Shown here: piece after piece, positions 35,651 through 44,819 of the stretch
Layout: every line of letters starts with the position of its first letter
How positions within the stretch are numbered: position 1 is the first letter of the stretch
NCBI RefSeq assembly: GCF_002019735.1
Contig: NZ_KV917378.1
Span: 186,001 to 250,000, forward strand
Source: Salipaludibacillus agaradhaerens
GTDB lineage: Bacteria > Bacillota > Bacilli > Bacillales > Salisediminibacteriaceae
DNA length: 64,000 bases
Reading direction: 5' to 3'
The notes under the pieces: model-generated
Told to the model about the DNA's origin: nothing
The model's input: only the letters and a program-made list of their open reading frames with translations
Databases searched by the model: none
Position numbers and translations under genes: made by a program

Positions 35651-37051
35651 ATGAGTGAAATGTTAACCCCAAAACAAATTGTCGAACGACTCGATCAATC
35701 AATAGTAGGGCAAACAAAGGCAAAAAAATCAGTTGCTGTCGCTTTAAGGAACCGCTATCGTCGAAACCAACTTTCTGAAGCGTTGAGAGAAGAAATAACC
35801 CCAAAAAATATATTAATGATCGGTCCTACTGGGGTAGGTAAAACAGAAATTGCACGGAGGTTGGCTAAGTTGGTAGGTGCTCCCTTCGTAAAAGTCGAAG
35901 CAACAAAATTTACTGAAGTAGGTTACGTTGGCCGGGATGTAGAATCAATGGTTCGCGATCTCATTGAGACATCTATTCGCATCGTGAAAGAAGAAAACAT
36001 GGTAAAGGTGAAAGAGCGGGCCGAGCAGCAAGCTAACCATCGTTTAGTAGAGCTTTTAGTTCCTTCGCAAAAGAAAGAAAATGCCTATCGTAATCCACTT
36101 GAAATGCTTTTCCAAGGTAATCAAGATTCACAAGAACAGCAGAGTGAAGAGCAGCAAGAAGAAACGACAGTCAGGGACCGACGACAACGAATAGCAAAGC
36201 AGTTAGCTGCGGGTGAGTTAGAAAATGAAGAAGTTAGCATAGAAGTTGAAGAGCAACAATCCAACTTTATGGATATGTTCCAGGGGGCCGGGATGGAACA
36301 AATGGGGATGAACATGCAAGATATGCTTGGAAATATGATGCCTAAAAAAAAGAAACGCCGGAAACTCCCTGTGAGAGAGGCCCGTAAAGTACTTACTGAA
36401 GCTGAGGCACAGAAATTAATTGATATGGACGAAGTCACTCAAGAGGCTATTTTTAAAGCCGAGCAACTGGGAATCATCTTTATTGATGAAATTGATAAAG
36501 TGGCAGGTAAAAATCAGCAACAATCTGCCGATGTATCTAGAGAAGGGGTTCAACGTGATATTTTACCTATAGTAGAAGGATCTACCGTTATGACTAAATA
36601 TGGCGCTGTGAAAACAGATCATATGTTGTTCGTAGCTGCTGGAGCATTTCATTTCTCGAAGCCGTCTGATCTTATTCCAGAACTACAAGGCAGGTTCCCA
36701 ATTCGTGTAGAGCTGAATAGCCTCACTGTTGAAGATTTTGTTAAAATATTAGTGGAACCTAAACACGCCTTGGCTAAACAGTATCAAGCGCTATTAGAAG
36801 TAGAAGGAATAAAATTGAAATTTTCTGACGATGCTATTCGTAGAATTGCAGAAATTGCCACAGAGGTAAATGAAGCGACAGAAAATATCGGTGCGCGAAG
36901 ACTTCACACTATTCTAGAAAAGTTACTTGAAGATTTATCTTATGAAGCCTCAGAGATAACAATGGAAGAGATAACAATTACACCGGAGTATGTAGAAGAT
37001 AAGTTACAAGACGTCGCGAAAAATCGGGACTTAAGTCAGTTTATTTTATAA
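35651..37051 (+). CDS. clpY: ATP-dependent protease ATPase subunit ClpY (HslU)
   Basis: AAA+ unfoldase that feeds ClpQ. The 466-residue protein has Walker [10 protein letters not shown] (about 58-66), the pore motif [10 protein letters not shown] (about 90-99), an inserted I domain (about 115-250) rich in Gln, Glu and Met with a basic KKKKRRKLP end, Walker [10 protein letters not shown], and the C-terminal LEDLSYEAS and DLSQFIL tail that enters ClpQ. It starts at ATG 35651 behind AGTGAGGG. Followed by codY after 16 bp. Confidence 0.96.
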   Translation: MSEMLTPKQIVERLDQSIVGQTKAKKSVAVALRNRYRRNQLSEALREEITPKNILMIGPTGVGKTEIARRLAKLVGAPFVKVEATKFTEVGYVGRDVESMVRDLIETSIRIVKEENMVKVKERAEQQANHRLVELLVPSQKKENAYRNPLEMLFQGNQDSQEQQSEEQQEETTVRDRRQRIAKQLAAGELENEEVSIEVEEQQSNFMDMFQGAGMEQMGMNMQDMLGNMMPKKKKRRKLPVREARKVLTEAEAQKLIDMDEVTQEAIFKAEQLGIIFIDEIDKVAGKNQQQSADVSREGVQRDILPIVEGSTVMTKYGAVKTDHMLFVAAGAFHFSKPSDLIPELQGRFPIRVELNSLTVEDFVKILVEPKHALAKQYQALLEVEGIKLKFSDDAIRRIAEIATEVNEATENIGARRLHTILEKLLEDLSYEASEITMEEITITPEYVEDKLQDVAKNRDLSQFIL

Positions 37052-37067
37052 AACAGGAGGAATTCCA

Positions 37068-37844
37068 ATGGATCTATTAACAAAAACACGAAAAATTAAT
37101 GAATTATTACAAAAGAGTGCTGGACAGGCGGTGAACTTTAACGATATGGCTTTAACATTAAGAGATGTTATTGAAGCCAATATCTTTATCGTCAGTAGAA
37201 GAGGAAAGCTATTAGGATATTCAATTAAACAAGAAATTGAAAATTCAAGGATTAAACAGATGCTTGAAGAAAGACAATTTCCAGAAGCATACACATCAGG
37301 CTTATTTAAGATTGAAGAGACGTCTTCAAATCTTGATATAGATAGTGAATTTACAGCTTTTCCAGTTGAAAATAAAGACTTATTTGCTAACGGTTTGACG
37401 ACGATTGTACCAATTCAAGGAGGCGGGCAACGTCTAGGTACACTCATATTAGCGAGACTTGATGAGTCATTTGGTGATGACGACTTACTGTTAGCGGAAT
37501 ATGGAGCGACAGTCGTTGGAATGGAAATTCTCCATGAAAAAGCCGAAGAGATTGAACAAGAAGCGCGAAGTAAAGCTGTTGTGCAAATGGCGATCAGTTC
37601 CTTGTCGTATAGCGAATTAGAAGCGGTGGATCATATTTTCCAAGAGTTAGAAGGTAATGAGGGTCTGCTAGTGGCGAGCAAAATAGCAGATAGAGTTGGC
37701 ATTACAAGATCAGTTATTGTGAATGCGTTGAGGAAACTTGAAAGTGCCGGAGTAATTGAGTCTAGATCATTAGGTATGAAAGGCACCTACATCAAAGTGC
37801 TTAACAATAAATTCCTTGTTGAATTAGAAAAACATAAAAATTAA
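37068..37844 (+). CDS. codY: GTP- and branched-chain amino acid-sensing transcriptional regulator CodY
   Basis: Global repressor of stationary-phase genes, activated by isoleucine/leucine/valine and GTP. The 258-residue protein has the N-terminal GAF domain (1-155: [35 protein letters not shown]) and a C-terminal winged helix-turn-helix with [19 protein letters not shown] (about 203-221) and the [11 protein letters not shown] end. CAGGAGGAAT lies before the ATG. It is the last gene of the cod group and is closed by a strong terminator; the fla/che operon, a known CodY target in B. subtilis, follows. Confidence 0.97.
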   Translation: MDLLTKTRKINELLQKSAGQAVNFNDMALTLRDVIEANIFIVSRRGKLLGYSIKQEIENSRIKQMLEERQFPEAYTSGLFKIEETSSNLDIDSEFTAFPVENKDLFANGLTTIVPIQGGGQRLGTLILARLDESFGDDDLLLAEYGATVVGMEILHEKAEEIEQEARSKAVVQMAISSLSYSELEAVDHIFQELEGNEGLLVASKIADRVGITRSVIVNALRKLESAGVIESRSLGMKGTYIKVLNNKFLVELEKHKN

Positions 37845-37866
37845 TGAGATAAAAAGACTATATATG

Positions 37867-37901
37867 AACGAAGGCTTGTAGTACAAAAGCCTTCGTTTTT
37901 T
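37867..37901 (+). terminator. Terminator after codY
   Basis: AACGAAGGCTT (37867-37877) pairs perfectly with AAGCCTTCGTT (37887-37897), followed by a T-run to 37901. Strong intrinsic terminator separating codY from the fla/che operon. Confidence 0.92.
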
Positions 37902-37916
37902 AATTTCCAGAAAAAA
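37902..37916 (+). promoter_or_regulatory. CodY-box-like site between codY and fla/che
   Basis: AATTTCCAGAAAAAA matches 12 of 15 positions of the CodY box AATTTTCWGAAAATT. It lies about 160 bp upstream of the fla/che -35 box. A second, poorer match (10 of 15) is at 38060-38074, next to the -35. In B. subtilis CodY represses this operon; binding here is inferred. Confidence 0.35.
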
Positions 37917-38074
37917 ATGCGCCAAAAGATGTGAAAATGTGATAAAGTTCTTATAGCGATAATGAAAATATGATTATTTTATCCTATTAAAATATGGGAT
38001 ACAACAAAATGTGACTATTTACGGGACAAATAGTAGGCCTTTTTTATCTAACTGTAGTCAATTTCTGAGAACGT

Positions 38075-38103
38075 TAGACAAAATCCTATTTATTATATAG
38101 AAT
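38075..38103 (+). promoter_or_regulatory. Putative SigA promoter of the fla/che operon
   Basis: TAGACA (38075-38080) and TAGAAT (38098-38103) are 17 bp apart, each one base off consensus. Start near 38110, about 60 bases before flgB. This corresponds in place to the vegetative Pfla/che promoter of B. subtilis. No SigD-type GCCGATAT was seen in this gap. Confidence 0.55.
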
Positions 38104-38170
38104 TAATCTCGACACTGGTTCTTAAGTACGAGATATAAAGTTTTAGATTTTTAAATCGGGGGAATAAATA

Positions 38171-38575
38171 ATGAATTTAATTACTAATTCCACAAACCAA
38201 TTGTTGGAAACAGCATTGTCCTCATCTATGACTCGACAAAATACGATAAGTCAAAACATTGCAAATGTAGATACTCCGAACTATAAAGCGAAACAGACAG
38301 TATTTGCTCACGAATTAAATCAAGCCCAAGCAAACCAAAAATTGAATGCTAATAGAACTGATAACCGCCATATTCAATTTGGAGGTGGGCCATCAGATGA
38401 GTCTGCTAAAATTGTATCTCGAAACAATACCACATATAACCACAATGGTAACAATGTAGATATTGATTCTGAGATGAGTGAACTAGCGAAAAACCAAATT
38501 TATTACAACACATTAGTAGATCGATTGAACGGTAGATTTAATAGCATACGAACTGTTCTTGGACAAGGGAGGTAA
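38171..38575 (+). CDS. flgB: Flagellar basal-body rod protein FlgB
   Basis: Proximal rod subunit of the flagellum. The 134-residue protein has the rod/hook family N-terminal motif RQNTISQNIANVDTPNYKAKQ (about 22-42, here the key part is QNIANVDTPNYK) and a helical C-terminus with SEMSELAKNQIYYNTLVDRL for rod assembly. GGGGGAAT lies before the ATG. First gene of the fla/che operon; flgC follows after 6 bp. Confidence 0.96.
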   Translation: MNLITNSTNQLLETALSSSMTRQNTISQNIANVDTPNYKAKQTVFAHELNQAQANQKLNANRTDNRHIQFGGGPSDESAKIVSRNNTTYNHNGNNVDIDSEMSELAKNQIYYNTLVDRLNGRFNSIRTVLGQGR

Positions 38576-38581
38576 TGAAAC

Positions 38582-39037
38582 ATGTCAATATTTAATGGAT
38601 TGAATATTTCAGCTTCAGCCTTGACTGCACAACGTTTCAGGATGGATGTTGTGTCAAGTAATATGGCAAATGCAGACACGACAAGGGGTCGTTTAGTTGA
38701 AGGAGAGTGGGAGCCATACCGAAGAAAGATGGTGACCATGTATCAAAATGACAATTCTGGCTTTAGTTCATATTTAAATAAAGCGATGGGGACTTCTGAA
38801 GGGGCCGGAAATGGTGTGAAAGTAGGCCATACTGTGGAAGACCAAAGTCCCTTTAGACAAGTTTATCAGCCTGATCATCCAGATGCCAATGAAGAAGGCT
38901 ACGTGGAGATGCCTAATGTTGATCCACTTAAAGAGATGATTGATTTAATGGGGGCAACGAGGTCCTATGAGGGAAATGTTACGGCAATAGATGCCCATAA
39001 AAATATGCTTCTAAAAGCACTTGAAATAGGACGATAG
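38582..39037 (+). CDS. flgC: Flagellar basal-body rod protein FlgC
   Basis: Second proximal rod subunit. The 151-residue protein has the N-terminal ALTAQRFRMDVVSSNMANADTT family motif (key part SSNMANADTT, about 24-33), the middle segment VEMPNVDPLKEMIDLM and a C-terminal helix ending in HKNMLLKALEIGR, all normal for FlgC. GGGAGGTAATG lies before its ATG. It lies between flgB and fliE with short gaps. Confidence 0.96.
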   Translation: MSIFNGLNISASALTAQRFRMDVVSSNMANADTTRGRLVEGEWEPYRRKMVTMYQNDNSGFSSYLNKAMGTSEGAGNGVKVGHTVEDQSPFRQVYQPDHPDANEEGYVEMPNVDPLKEMIDLMGATRSYEGNVTAIDAHKNMLLKALEIGR

Positions 39038-39057
39038 ACTAATAGAGGAGGCTAATG

Positions 39058-39366
39058 ATGGAAGTTAATCAAATTCAACAACTGAACTCGATTATGAGCA
39101 CAGCTAAGAAAAACAACGTTAATCAAGCGACACCTGCTGAGGCTCAACAATCGTTTAAAACGTGGCTGAACAATGCGATCTCTGAAGTGAACGAAGGCCA
39201 AAATAATTCAGCGATAATGACTGAAAAAGTGGCGCGTGGAGAAAATGTAGATTTACATGACGTTATGATCACAGCTGAAAAAGCCTCTGTGATGCTTCAA
39301 ACGACAACTGAAGTTCGTAACAAAGCAATTGAAGCTTACCAAGAAATTATGAGAATGCAAGTTTAA
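39058..39366 (+). CDS. fliE: Flagellar hook-basal body complex protein FliE
   Basis: Adaptor between the MS ring (FliF) and the rod. The 102-residue protein is helical, with the FliE signature in SFKTWLNNAISEVNEGQNNS (part 1) and the C-terminal ALQTTTEVRNKAIEAYQEIMRMQV-type end (here MLQTTTEVRNKAIEAYQE). Two ATGs, 39055 and 39058, are in frame; 39058 has the better distance to GGAGG (39047-39051). An unusual 284-bp gap separates it from fliF. Confidence 0.94.
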   Translation: MEVNQIQQLNSIMSTAKKNNVNQATPAEAQQSFKTWLNNAISEVNEGQNNSAIMTEKVARGENVDLHDVMITAEKASVMLQTTTEVRNKAIEAYQEIMRMQV

Positions 39367-39380
39367 GATAGTACTAAAAT

Positions 39381-39395
39381 ACCCGATTTACGGGT
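39381..39395 (+). other. Small hairpin after fliE
   Basis: ACCCG (39381-39385) and CGGGT (39391-39395) form a short stem 15 bp after the fliE stop. The sequence after it is AT-rich with scattered T's, so partial termination or processing is possible. Confidence 0.35.
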
Positions 39396-39578
39396 GCCGA
39401 AATTATATATTCTATATTTTTAAGACATAAGACATGATGGTGGATTGCGCTGATTGCAGCATTAATTAAACAAACTCTCTCGTATGTAAAATTAGTTCGT
39501 TACAGGGCATTATTTTATGGGGGGTTACTCATTTTATCGGTCAACCATCTGAGGAAGTTTAATAAAATAGGAACTTTA

Positions 39579-39627
39579 ATTTAAATGGTGACAAAGTATG
39601 AGGAATGAATGTTACTACCATTTAAAT
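39579..39627 (+). repeat. Inverted repeat in the fliE-fliF gap
   Basis: ATTTAAATGGT (39579-39589) and ACCATTTAAAT (39617-39627) are exact inverted copies with a 27-base loop, ending 24 bp before the fliF start. The left arm includes part of a GGTGA ribosome binding site for a short ORF that ends in the fliF start, so the stem could affect translation. The rest of the 39367-39650 gap holds only the small hairpin at 39381. Confidence 0.5.
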
Positions 39628-39654
39628 GTACAGTCAGTGTGGGAGGAAACATGA
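39598..39654 (+). CDS. Possible 18-codon leader ORF overlapping the fliF start
   Basis: ATG 39598 to TGA 39652-39654 encodes 18 residues beginning MRNECYYHL. GGTGA at 39587-39591 has usable spacing. The stop overlaps the fliF ATG as ATGA, the same coupling seen between many genes of this operon. No homologue is known to me; its small size makes chance likely, so it is listed as a possibility only. Confidence 0.25.
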   Translation: MRNECYYHLNVQSVWEET

Positions 39655-41234
39655 ACGATAAACTGATCAATTATAAAAATAAAACGACAGAATTTTGGCA
39701 GTCCCGTACGAAAAACCAAAAAGGGATGCTCATCGGATCAGTGTTACTTGTCTTAACTCTTCTCCTGTTATTCATGTGGATGGGTTCGAGGACAAGCTAT
39801 GTTCCTCTCTACTCAAACTTAAGTGTACAGGAAACAGGAGAGATAAAAGCGACACTGGACAGTAGAGGCGTCGCTAATGAAGTGAGTAGTGACGGGACAA
39901 CGATAATGGTACCTGAGTCGATGGTAGATGATCTAAAAGTCACATTGGCTGCTGAAGGAATCCCGAATTCAGGACGAATAGACTATTCGACATTCAGTGA
40001 TAATATGGGCTTTGGGACAACAGATAGTGAATTTCAATTACTAGAAAGAGCTGCGCTTCAAACCTCATTAGAAGACTTAATTCGAAATATAGATGGGGTG
40101 CAAAGCTCGCAAGTTATGCTGACAATGCCTGAAGAAAGTATTTGGTTAAGTGATGATCCAAACGAAGCAACGGCATCGGTCCTATTAAATTTACAAGCTG
40201 GTTATACGATGGACGAAAATCAAATTCGTTCTATGTATCACCTCGTTTCACGAAGTGTACCTAATCTTCCAGTTGAAAATATTGTGATCATGGATCAAAT
40301 GTCGCGTTATCTAGAATTAGACGACAATTCAACGACTGGTGGATCATCTTTAAGTGTTTATGAACAACAACGCGCCATTCAACGAGATATTGAAAAGGAT
40401 ATACAACGTGATTTACAGCAAATGCTAGGCACAATGATGGGACCTGATAAAGTTCTCGTCTCTGTTACGACGGATGTGGATTTCACTCAAGAGAACAGAC
40501 AGGAAGAACTTGTGGAGCCTGTTGACGAGGAAAACATGGAAGGTATTGCTGTCAGCGTCGAACGTATTACGGAAACGTATGAAGGTACAGACTTAGAAGA
40601 TGGCGGTGTTGTAGGAGCAGGTGAAACCGACATTCCTGGATATCAAGGTATTGTTGGTGCAGGCCAAGGAGACTACGAAAAGATAGAGGAACGGATTAAT
40701 AATGATGTGAATCGGATTTCTAAAGAAATCGTAGAGAGCCCTTACCAAATCAGGGATATTGGCATTCAAGTTATGGTAGAACCGCCAGATCCTGAAGATC
40801 CTTTAAGTCTTTCTCAACAAAGCGTCAATGATATTCAACAAATTTTAGGTCAGGTTGTCAGAACATCCATTAACAGTGATGTCACTGCTGAATGGGAAGA
40901 GGATGACATTAACGAACGTATTTACGTCTCAGCGCAAGAATTTTTTGGGAAAGCAGAATTTGAAGAACCCGCTACAGGGACACCATTCTGGTATTACATT
41001 GTTGGTGCTTTAGTAGCAGTTGTTATTTTACTCATCTTCTTATTGGTTAGACGGAATCGAACTGATGATGAAGAAGACATGGTCGTGTCAGAACAAACAG
41101 GGTATGAGATGACACCTTTTGATGAGGGACCAGAAACTGAAGAAAAAGCAAGAAGAAAACAACTTGAACAACTTGCAAAAGATAAACCTGAAGAGTTTTC
41201 TAAACTCGTAAGAACATGGTTATCAGAGGACTAA
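39651..41234 (+). CDS. fliF: Flagellar M-ring protein FliF
   Basis: Forms the MS ring in the cytoplasmic membrane. The 527-residue protein has an N-terminal membrane segment (about 24-43, GMLIGSVLLVLTLLLLFMWM), ring-building periplasmic domains (from YVPLYSNLSVQETGEIK), an acidic loop region (about 275-340), a second membrane segment (about 445-466) and a C-terminal FliG-binding tail ending DKPEEFSKLVRTWLSED. ATG 39651 lies behind GGGAGGAAAC; the frame open from 39609 has no ribosome binding site. fliG follows after 15 bp. Confidence 0.96.
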   Translation: MNDKLINYKNKTTEFWQSRTKNQKGMLIGSVLLVLTLLLLFMWMGSRTSYVPLYSNLSVQETGEIKATLDSRGVANEVSSDGTTIMVPESMVDDLKVTLAAEGIPNSGRIDYSTFSDNMGFGTTDSEFQLLERAALQTSLEDLIRNIDGVQSSQVMLTMPEESIWLSDDPNEATASVLLNLQAGYTMDENQIRSMYHLVSRSVPNLPVENIVIMDQMSRYLELDDNSTTGGSSLSVYEQQRAIQRDIEKDIQRDLQQMLGTMMGPDKVLVSVTTDVDFTQENRQEELVEPVDEENMEGIAVSVERITETYEGTDLEDGGVVGAGETDIPGYQGIVGAGQGDYEKIEERINNDVNRISKEIVESPYQIRDIGIQVMVEPPDPEDPLSLSQQSVNDIQQILGQVVRTSINSDVTAEWEEDDINERIYVSAQEFFGKAEFEEPATGTPFWYYIVGALVAVVILLIFLLVRRNRTDDEEDMVVSEQTGYEMTPFDEGPETEEKARRKQLEQLAKDKPEEFSKLVRTWLSED

Positions 41235-41249
41235 AAGGAGGAGAAAAGA

Positions 41250-42260
41250 GTGGCGAAAAGAAAAAAATTAACCGGCAAAGAAAAAGCCGCCATCTTGTTA
41301 ATCTCTTTAGGTCCTGATGTGTCAGCGCAAGTTTATAAGCATTTATCAGAAGAAGAGATTGAAAGACTTACACTAGAAATTGCCAACGTGAAAAGGGTAG
41401 AGCAGGACACAAAAGAAGAGATTCTTGACCAATTCCACCAACTTGCAGTGGCTCAAGATTATATCACTCAAGGTGGGATTGGGTACGCCAAAGATGTGCT
41501 AGAAAAAGCTCTTGGATCAGATGAAGCGGTGGAAATTATAAATCGGTTAACGTCCACTTTACAAGTAAGACCCTTTGACTTTGCGAGAAAAGCTGATCCA
41601 GGGCAAATCTTTAATTTTATTCAAAATGAACATCCGCAAACAATTGCACTTATCTTATCTTATTTAGATAGCGAACAATCTGGCCAAATTTTGTCATCAC
41701 TTCCCCAAGAAGTACAGGCAGATGTTGCTAAGCGGATTGCTGTTATGGATAGTACTTCTCCAGAAATCGTGAATGAAGTTGAAAGTATTTTAGAACGAAA
41801 GCTATCTGCTACAGTCACACAAGATTATACGCAAGCCGGTGGTATTGAAGCAGTAGTTGAAGTGCTTAATAGCGTTGACAGAAGTACTGAGCGAACTATT
41901 CTTGATTCTTTAGAAATTCAAGATCCTGAATTGGCAGAAGAAATTAAAAAGAGAATGTTTGTCTTTGAAGATATCGTTACATTGGATAACCGTTCGATTC
42001 AACGCGTTATCCGTGATGTTGAAAATGAAGATTTACAGCTGTCACTTAAAGTCGCTAGCGATGATGTGAAAGAGATTGTCTTTAACAATATGTCACAACG
42101 AATGTCAGAAACGTTTAAAGATGAAATGGAGTTTATGGGGCCAGTTCGTTTGAAGGATGTGGAAGAAGCGCAAACCCGAATCGTTGCCGTGATACGTCGT
42201 CTCGAAGAAGCAGGGGAGATTGTCATAGCACGAGGCGGAGGAGATGATATTATTGTCTAG
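41250..42260 (+). CDS. fliG: Flagellar motor switch protein FliG
   Basis: Rotor protein that meets the stator and sets rotation direction. The 336-residue protein has the N-terminal FliF-binding part (LTGKEKAAILLISLGPDVSAQ), the middle domain with the EHPQTIALILSYL motif (the EHPQ motif binds FliM), and the C-terminal torque helix with charged residues (MFVFEDIVTLDNRSIQRVIR). It starts with GTG behind AAAAGGAGGAG. Its end overlaps the fliH start. Confidence 0.96.
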   Translation: MAKRKKLTGKEKAAILLISLGPDVSAQVYKHLSEEEIERLTLEIANVKRVEQDTKEEILDQFHQLAVAQDYITQGGIGYAKDVLEKALGSDEAVEIINRLTSTLQVRPFDFARKADPGQIFNFIQNEHPQTIALILSYLDSEQSGQILSSLPQEVQADVAKRIAVMDSTSPEIVNEVESILERKLSATVTQDYTQAGGIEAVVEVLNSVDRSTERTILDSLEIQDPELAEEIKKRMFVFEDIVTLDNRSIQRVIRDVENEDLQLSLKVASDDVKEIVFNNMSQRMSETFKDEMEFMGPVRLKDVEEAQTRIVAVIRRLEEAGEIVIARGGGDDIIV

Positions 42261-43059
42261 ACTTATCAAATCTACTTACACACGCCCTCCTAAAGCGGAA
42301 GGGAAGACCATTCGACTGCGTGAAGTAAAAGTACCGATAAAAGAAAAAGCATTTAATCCAATTGATAACTCGCTATCAGATGATATGACCGATACAGAAG
42401 TTCACGATGATGAACATCAGGTATTGGAAAGAGAGAAACAAGATTTGATGCGAAGAGAAGAAGAGCTTATCAATGCAAAAGCTGAATGGGAAGTTTACAG
42501 AAAACAACAAGAAGAAAGCTTTGAAGAAACTAAGCGCATTCAGTTAAGTCAAGCAGAGGATGAAGGTTTCACTAAAGGTTATGAAGCAGGTATTTCAGAA
42601 GGGCAACAGAGTATCCAGAAAGATGTTCAGGAAGCAAAGCATATTGTTCAACTTGCTAAACAGGATTATGAACAAAAGCTTGAGGAAGCTTCAGGAGAAA
42701 TACTGGAGCTAGCTATGAAAGTAGCTGAAAAAATTGTGTCTCAAACACTTGAGACCACTTCAAGTGCTTGGGTTTCCCTCGTGAAAGAGGCGGTTACTGA
42801 AGTAAGGGAACAGGAAGAAGTCAAACTCTATGTAGCTCCAGCTTGGTATGAAACAACACTTTCTCACAAAAAAGAGCTAGAAGGTATCGCTTTGCATACG
42901 AGAGAGCTACTCATTTTTCCAGATGACTCGCTTTCAACGAATGGCTGTGTCATCGAAACGTCCTTCGGTCAGCTTGAAGCTTCTGTAGACAGTCAATTAA
43001 AAGAAATAAAACGGTTATTATCGGAAAGTCTGAAAAAAGGAGACCAACATGAGCATTAG
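42253..43059 (+). CDS. fliH: Flagellar assembly protein FliH
   Basis: Regulator of the export ATPase FliI, linking it to the switch ring. The 268-residue protein starts with SRLIKSTYTRPPKAEGK, has a highly charged coiled coil (about 55-120) with GYEAGISEGQQ glycine repeats, and a C-terminal V-ATPase subunit E-like domain (about 150-255). ATG 42244 is also in frame but directly touches GGAGGAG; TTG 42253 is a second choice with a longer spacer, so the start is uncertain by three codons. Both overlap fliG. Its end overlaps fliI by 11 bp. Confidence 0.9.
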   Translation: MSRLIKSTYTRPPKAEGKTIRLREVKVPIKEKAFNPIDNSLSDDMTDTEVHDDEHQVLEREKQDLMRREEELINAKAEWEVYRKQQEESFEETKRIQLSQAEDEGFTKGYEAGISEGQQSIQKDVQEAKHIVQLAKQDYEQKLEEASGEILELAMKVAEKIVSQTLETTSSAWVSLVKEAVTEVREQEEVKLYVAPAWYETTLSHKKELEGIALHTRELLIFPDDSLSTNGCVIETSFGQLEASVDSQLKEIKRLLSESLKKGDQHEH

Positions 43060-44368
43060 TCACCTACTTCCTATCCTTGATAATATATCACCTTATAAGC
43101 AATATGGAAAAGTGACTCAAGTAGTGGGGCTAATGATTGAATCACAAGGTCCACAGGCTTCTGTTGGTGATTTATGTTCAATTACTTTAGGTCACGGTCA
43201 AAAACGGCGGATTCTTGCAGAAGTAGTAGGGTTTCGTGAACAAAATGTTTTGCTTATGCCTTATGACAGAGTAGAGGACATCTCCCCAGGTAGTTTAGTT
43301 GAAAGTATGAATCATGCTCTTCAAGTAAAGGTTGGTACAAGCATGATAGGCAGTGTCGTAGACGGTTTAGGTAGACCCATTGATGAAAGTTCTTTTATAG
43401 AGGGTTTGCAAAAGGTACCTACTGATAATACACCACCGAACCCGCTGAAGCGTCCCCGTATCCAAGAGCCACTCAGTTTAGGTGTGAAAGCAGTGGACAG
43501 CTTGTTTTCTGTAGGAAAGGGACAGCGGTTAGGGATTTTTGCAGGAAGTGGGGTAGGTAAAAGTACTCTCATGGCAATGATTGCAAAAAATTCCGAAGCA
43601 GATTTAAATGTGATTGCTCTTATTGGTGAGCGTGGACGTGAAGTGAGGGACTTTATTGAACGTGACTTAGGAGAAGCAGGGTTATCAAATACGATCGTGG
43701 TAGTCGCCACATCAGATCAGCCAGCATTAATGAGAATTAAAGGGGCTATGACTGCCACTGCGATCAGTGAGTATTTTAGAGACCAAGGCTTAAATGTCAC
43801 CTTAATGATGGATTCTGTTACTCGGGTTGCCATGGCGCAAAGGGAAGTCGGATTAGCTATCGGAGAGCCACCTACTACTAAAGGTTACACACCTTCAGTA
43901 TTTGCTCTACTCCCGCGTCTTTTAGAAAGAAGTGGCATGAGTGAACAAGGTTCCATTACCGCATTCTATACCGTACTTGTAGACGGTGATGATATGAATG
44001 AACCAATAGCAGACAGTGTAAGGGGAATATTGGACGGCCATCTAGTATTAGATCGTAGATTAGCTAATAAAGGACATTTCCCTGCCATTAATGTACTAAC
44101 AAGTATTAGCCGGGTCATGAATGATCTCGTAAGTGATGATCACCGAGCGACTGCTGATTATATGAGACATATGCTCTCCGTATATAGTGAATCTGAAGAT
44201 CTGATTAATATAGGGGCATATAAAAAAGGGACGAACAAAGAAGTTGATGAAGCTATCACTAAGTATCCTGAAATAATGGCTTTTTTAAAGCAAGGACTTC
44301 ATGATTCACACGATTTCAAGGAAACAGCTGCCAGTATGATTCAGCAGTTCGGTATAGGAGGTAAATGA
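43049..44368 (+). CDS. fliI: Flagellum-specific ATP synthase FliI
   Basis: Export ATPase related to the F1 beta subunit. The 439-residue protein has Walker A AGSGVGKS at 165-172, LIGERGREVRDFIERDL (about 191-207), Walker B TLMMDSVTRVAMAQRE (about 250-265) and a C-terminal helical domain. GGAGACC lies before the ATG, which is inside fliH. fliJ starts in its stop codon. Complete and typical in length (B. subtilis 438). Confidence 0.96.
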   Translation: MSISHLLPILDNISPYKQYGKVTQVVGLMIESQGPQASVGDLCSITLGHGQKRRILAEVVGFREQNVLLMPYDRVEDISPGSLVESMNHALQVKVGTSMIGSVVDGLGRPIDESSFIEGLQKVPTDNTPPNPLKRPRIQEPLSLGVKAVDSLFSVGKGQRLGIFAGSGVGKSTLMAMIAKNSEADLNVIALIGERGREVRDFIERDLGEAGLSNTIVVVATSDQPALMRIKGAMTATAISEYFRDQGLNVTLMMDSVTRVAMAQREVGLAIGEPPTTKGYTPSVFALLPRLLERSGMSEQGSITAFYTVLVDGDDMNEPIADSVRGILDGHLVLDRRLANKGHFPAINVLTSISRVMNDLVSDDHRATADYMRHMLSVYSESEDLINIGAYKKGTNKEVDEAITKYPEIMAFLKQGLHDSHDFKETAASMIQQFGIGGK

Positions 44369-44805
44369 TGAGTTTTAAATTCGCACTTCAAAAAGTTTTA
44401 GAAGTAAAAGACTTTGAAAAAACGGACGCTGAGCGAGCTTATACGGAATCTGTTGAGGAATTTGAAGGCGTAGCAACACAGCTATATGAGTTATTGAAAA
44501 AGAAAGAAGAGATAGTTGAAGAAACGGAGAAAAAGCTGTTGCGAGGTTTAGCTATTTCCTCTATTCAACTAAATGAACAAAATGTCTCTTTTTTACAGAC
44601 TGAAATTAATAAGCTGCAGCTTAGCACACAAAAAGCGCGACAAAACATGAATGAAAAAGAGAAATATCTCTTATTTAAAACTGTCGATTTAAAAAAATAT
44701 GAAAAGATGAAAAAAATAAAGCAAGCTCAATACTTGGAAAATGAGAAACGTGAAGAATTGAAATTTCTTGATGAAGTATCAATTCAACAGTTTGTCAGAC
44801 GATGA
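44368..44805 (+). CDS. fliJ: Flagellar export protein FliJ
   Basis: Coiled-coil stalk of the export ATPase that fits the FliI ring and touches FlhA. The 145-residue protein, starting SFKFALQKVLEVKDFEK, is almost wholly helical and charged, with two antiparallel coiled-coil arms (about 5-55 and 70-140). ATG 44365 and 44368 are in frame; 44368 has 6-bp spacing to GGAGG (44357-44361). It overlaps the fliI stop by one base and the following gene lies 14 bp on. Confidence 0.9.
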   Translation: MSFKFALQKVLEVKDFEKTDAERAYTESVEEFEGVATQLYELLKKKEEIVEETEKKLLRGLAISSIQLNEQNVSFLQTEINKLQLSTQKARQNMNEKEKYLLFKTVDLKKYEKMKKIKQAQYLENEKREELKFLDEVSIQQFVRR

Positions 44806-44819
44806 AAACAGGTGAACCT

